Of a stretch of DNA of 9,379 nt, positions 7,019-9,379 are shown piece after piece (position 1 is the stretch's first letter; each line of letters begins with the position of its first letter). This DNA is from an uncultured Oscillospiraceae bacterium (GTDB lineage Bacteria; Bacillota; Clostridia; Oscillospirales; Oscillospiraceae). Made by a program: the position numbers and the translations under genes. The notes under the pieces are model-generated. The model did no database searches. It was not told where the DNA came from and was given only the letters and a program-made list of their open reading frames with translations. Location of the stretch: NCBI GenBank assembly GCA_947624465.1, contig CANQKJ010000069.1, positions 1 to 9,379 of the forward strand, written 5' to 3'.

Positions 7019-7234
7019 AAAACAGTCAGGATCGTCAAAACAGGATACAACACCTTATATTTTACTACGGACCGGCCGGAAAGGGAAGGGCTTTTTTCCA
7101 AAAGGCCCCTCTTTTGCACCGAAAGGGACAACGGCATGGGGGACGGCGGGTTAGCAATCGGAGGCGGGGGCTGCGAAACAGAGGCCCCATTCTCGCAGAT
7201 GGGACCATTCACATTTATTTTACAAACTGGGGGA

Positions 7235-7263
7235 TTGACAATTCCGGCAAGGAGTGGTACATT
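7235..7263 (+). promoter_or_regulatory. Sigma-A-type promoter of the hrcA-grpE-dnaK operon
   Basis: A consensus -35 box TTGACA (7235-7240) is followed by a 17-base spacer and a -10 box TACATT (7258-7263, four of six consensus positions). The predicted transcription start is near 7269-7271, at the left edge of the CIRCE operator. This is the arrangement expected for a vegetative promoter repressed by HrcA. Confidence 0.85.
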
Positions 7264-7267
7264 GTCT

Positions 7268-7294
7268 TTAGCACTCGGGGAGTTTGAGTGCTAA
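7268..7294. promoter_or_regulatory. CIRCE operator (HrcA binding site)
   Basis: This is a perfect match to the CIRCE consensus: TTAGCACTC (7268-7276), a 9-base spacer, and GAGTGCTAA (7286-7294), fully complementary arms. It covers the predicted transcription start and the beginning of the 5' leader. HrcA bound here would block transcription until heat or misfolded protein lowers its activity. The operator stands before hrcA itself, so the operon is autoregulated. Confidence 0.97.
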
Positions 7295-7317
7295 AACCCG
7301 GAGAGGAGGACCGTTCC

Positions 7318-8388
7318 TTGGAGTTGACGGAGCGAAAGAAGAAAATTTTGCGCGCCGTGGTGGAACGCTATATCCAGACGGCGGAGCCCATCGGCTCCAG
7401 GGCGCTTCAGGAGCTCACCGGGCTGAACGTGTCCTCGGCCACCATCCGCAATGAGCTGGCGGATCTCACCGAACTGGGCTATCTGGAGCAGCCCCACACC
7501 TCCGCGGGGCGCATCCCCTCCCCCAAGGGCTACCGGCTGTACGTGAACGAGCTGATGGAGGAGCAGCGGCTCAGCCTGGAGGAGACCAGGCAGATCAACG
7601 ACGCCCTGCATCTGAAAATGCGGGAGCTGGACAAGGTCATCGACCAGGCGGGGCGGATGGTGTCCCAGCTGACCAACTATCCGGCCTTCGCCCTGGCGGG
7701 CAATCCCAAGCGGCCCACCATCAAGCGGTTCGATCTGATCCTGGTGGACAGCGCCTCCTTCATCGCCGTGGTGATGACCGACGGGAACCTGGTGAAAAAC
7801 AAGCTGTTCCGGCTGCCCACCGATCTGTCGGAGCCGCAGCTCCAGTTGCTCACCACCCTTTTGAACACCGCCTTTGTGGGCAAGACCCTGGACCAGCTCA
7901 CCCCGGAACTCATGCGGGTGGCGGAACACGCCGCCGGCGGCTCCTACGGCCTGATCTCCCTGGTGGTGTCCTTCGCCATGGAGGTGCTGGATTCCCTGGA
8001 GAACAGCGCCGTCTACACCGCCGGGACCAGCCACATCCTGGACCACCCCGAGTACCAGGACGTGGGCAAGGCCCAGAAGCTGATGGCCTACCTCTCTGAG
8101 GAGCAGACCATCGCCCAGTCCCTGGCCCTTCCCGCCCTCAACGACGACGGCGCGAAGATCCTCATCGGGCCGGAGAACGTGGCCGAGGAGTTGAAGGACT
8201 CCAGCGTGGTGCTGGCCAGCTACGACATCGGCGACGGCATGAAGGGGGTCATCGGCGTGGTGGGCCCCACCCGGATGGACTACGCCAAGGTGGCCGCCAA
8301 GCTGTCCTATGTGGCGGACGGGTTGTCCAAGCTGTTCGGCACGCCGGAGCTGCCCCCCGCCGGACCGGCAAAGGAGAAGGAGGAGTAA
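7318..8388 (+). CDS. hrcA: Heat-inducible transcription repressor HrcA
   Basis: HrcA is the repressor of class I heat-shock genes and binds CIRCE as a dimer; GroEL keeps it active in the Bacillus model. I place the start at TTG 7318, giving 356 residues that begin MELTERKKKIL, the usual HrcA opening, with GGAGAGGAGGA (7300-7310) seven bases upstream. The in-frame GTG at 7288 lies inside CIRCE and is unlikely to be used. The N-terminal winged-helix domain spans about residues 1-75: EPIGSRALQELTGLNVSSATIRNEL is recognition-helix-like, followed by GYLEQPHTSAGRIPSPKGYRLYV. The remainder is the GAF-like and dimerisation part, with LILVDSASFIAVVMTDG and the C-terminal IGPENVAEELKDSSVVLASYDIGDGMKGVIGVVGPTRMDY-type signature (about 279-318). 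The gene is complete and six bases separate it from grpE. Confidence 0.97.
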   Translation: MELTERKKKILRAVVERYIQTAEPIGSRALQELTGLNVSSATIRNELADLTELGYLEQPHTSAGRIPSPKGYRLYVNELMEEQRLSLEETRQINDALHLKMRELDKVIDQAGRMVSQLTNYPAFALAGNPKRPTIKRFDLILVDSASFIAVVMTDGNLVKNKLFRLPTDLSEPQLQLLTTLLNTAFVGKTLDQLTPELMRVAEHAAGGSYGLISLVVSFAMEVLDSLENSAVYTAGTSHILDHPEYQDVGKAQKLMAYLSEEQTIAQSLALPALNDDGAKILIGPENVAEELKDSSVVLASYDIGDGMKGVIGVVGPTRMDYAKVAAKLSYVADGLSKLFGTPELPPAGPAKEKEE

Positions 8389-8394
8389 ACACCC

Positions 8395-8946
8395 ATGTCT
8401 GATAAAAAGAAAAAGCACGACAAGGCCGAACCCGAGCAGCCCTCCGAGGTCAAGGAGGAGCAGCCCCGGCAGGAGGAGCCCCCCAAGGAGGAGGCCCCCA
8501 AAGCGGAGCCGCCCAGGGACGACAGCGCCGAAAAGCTGGCCGCCGCCGAGGACAAATATCTCCGGCTGGCCGCCGAGTACGACAACTACCGCAAGCGCAC
8601 CGCCAAGGAGAAGGAGGCCCTCTGGACCGACGCCAAGACCCAGACCGTGGCCGCATTCCTGCCGGTGTACGACAATCTGGAGCGGGCGCTGAAACAGGAG
8701 ACCGCCGACGACGCCTTCAAAAAGGGCGTGGAGATGACCATGAAGGGCCTCCAGGACGCGCTGACGGGCCTGGGCGTGGAGGTCATCCCCGCCATGGGAG
8801 AGACCTTCGACCCCAACCGCCACAACGCGGTCATGCACGTGGAGGACGAAAACGCTGGGGAAAACACCATCGTGGACGTGTTCCAGCAGGGCTTCATCTG
8901 CGGCGACAAGGTCATCCGCTTCGCCATGGTCAAGGTGGCAAACTGA
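8395..8946 (+). CDS. grpE: Nucleotide exchange factor GrpE
   Basis: GrpE is the co-chaperone that releases ADP from DnaK and so sets the pace of the folding cycle. The 183-residue protein starts with a low-complexity Lys/Glu/Pro-rich tail (about 1-45) that is likely disordered. The long dimerising helix follows (about 45-100), with AAEYDNYRKRTAKEKEAL and FLPVYDNLERALKQ. The C-terminal beta domain carries the family signature, GVEVIPAMGETFDPNRHNAV and then DVFQQGFICGDKVIRFAMVKVAN. AAGGAGG inside the end of hrcA (8377-8383), 11 bases before the ATG, serves as ribosome binding site. Gene order hrcA-grpE-dnaK is the classic Firmicute arrangement, and expression should follow the CIRCE promoter. 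Confidence 0.97.
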   Translation: MSDKKKKHDKAEPEQPSEVKEEQPRQEEPPKEEAPKAEPPRDDSAEKLAAAEDKYLRLAAEYDNYRKRTAKEKEALWTDAKTQTVAAFLPVYDNLERALKQETADDAFKKGVEMTMKGLQDALTGLGVEVIPAMGETFDPNRHNAVMHVEDENAGENTIVDVFQQGFICGDKVIRFAMVKVAN

Positions 8947-8972
8947 ATCCGTGAAAAAACAAATTTCTATAA

Positions 8973-9379
<407 letters not shown>

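Larger units (their letters stand above)
6989..7317. other. Divergent intergenic region between the glycosyltransferase operon and hrcA
   Basis: These 329 bases carry no credible gene. The right part holds the hrcA promoter, CIRCE and ribosome binding site. The left edge holds the glycosyltransferase ribosome binding site and a GC-rich hairpin (7003-7018). The middle contains two weak inverted repeats: one around 7088-7108, GGGC-TTTT against AAAAGGCCC with a bulge, and one with 6-bp arms CTGCGA/TCGCAG at 7171-7176 and 7193-7198. An A/T-rich patch at about 7045-7068 (TTATATTTTACTA) is the best place for the leftward promoter: on the minus strand it offers TAAAAT or TATAAG as a -10, but I find no good -35 at the right spacing. 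Confidence 0.6.

Noticed and set aside
7088..7198. Inverted repeats in the divergent intergenic region as a riboswitch or small RNA
   Set aside because: The arms are short, one has a bulge, and alternative pairings compete. They lie upstream of the mapped-looking hrcA promoter, and nothing resembles a known riboswitch core.
3911..7294. An 1127-codon open frame on the plus strand opposite the glycosyltransferase and PHP genes
   Set aside because: It is antisense to two clearly recognisable genes. Its translation is rich in Gly, Gln, His and Pro with no domain pattern, as expected when GC-biased third positions remove stops from the opposite strand.

Overview
The window looks like a chromosomal segment from a GC-rich Clostridia-type Firmicute, and an Oscillospiraceae/Flavonifractor-like gut anaerobe is my best guess. 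The reasons are: an hrcA-grpE-dnaK operon under a perfect CIRCE operator; a DnaK N-terminus that lacks the insert found in proteobacterial DnaK and reads like Bacillus/Clostridium DnaK; the comEC-holA neighbourhood; purine-rich Shine-Dalgarno sequences before almost every gene; and strong G/C preference at third codon positions. The genus is inference only.

Layout. Positions 1-3148 (+) hold a tight operon: the 3'-terminal part of comEC (DNA-uptake channel with a C-terminal metallo-beta-lactamase-fold domain), holA (DNA polymerase III delta, clamp loader), and a Toprim/DUF4093 protein related to ribonuclease M5 whose ATG overlaps the holA stop. A perfect GC-rich hairpin at about 3149-3178 lies between convergent genes and can terminate both strands. 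Positions 3187-6988 (-) hold a second operon, in order of transcription: a large membrane glycosyltransferase of the PMT (GT39) type, a PHP-family histidinol-phosphatase-like enzyme, rpiB, and a small zinc-ribbon gene interrupted by an in-frame amber codon. Positions 6989-7317 are a divergent intergenic region with a sigma-A-like promoter and CIRCE. Positions 7318-9379 (+) carry hrcA, grpE and the 5' part of dnaK, which runs off the window.

How the parts work together. HrcA, GrpE and DnaK form a standard autoregulated heat-shock operon: HrcA binds CIRCE over the transcription start, and GrpE is the nucleotide-exchange factor of DnaK. The left operon mixes DNA uptake, replication and RNA processing, with translational coupling. 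The minus-strand operon joins surface glycosylation with sugar-phosphate enzymes; no single pathway links its members clearly.

I see no CRISPR array, transposon, phage module, tRNA or rRNA. The window is mostly housekeeping. The points most worth a second look are the amber-interrupted zinc-ribbon gene, which has otherwise kept an intact reading frame, and a discoidin (F5/8C)-like domain apparently inserted in the first extracytoplasmic loop of the PMT-type glycosyltransferase.
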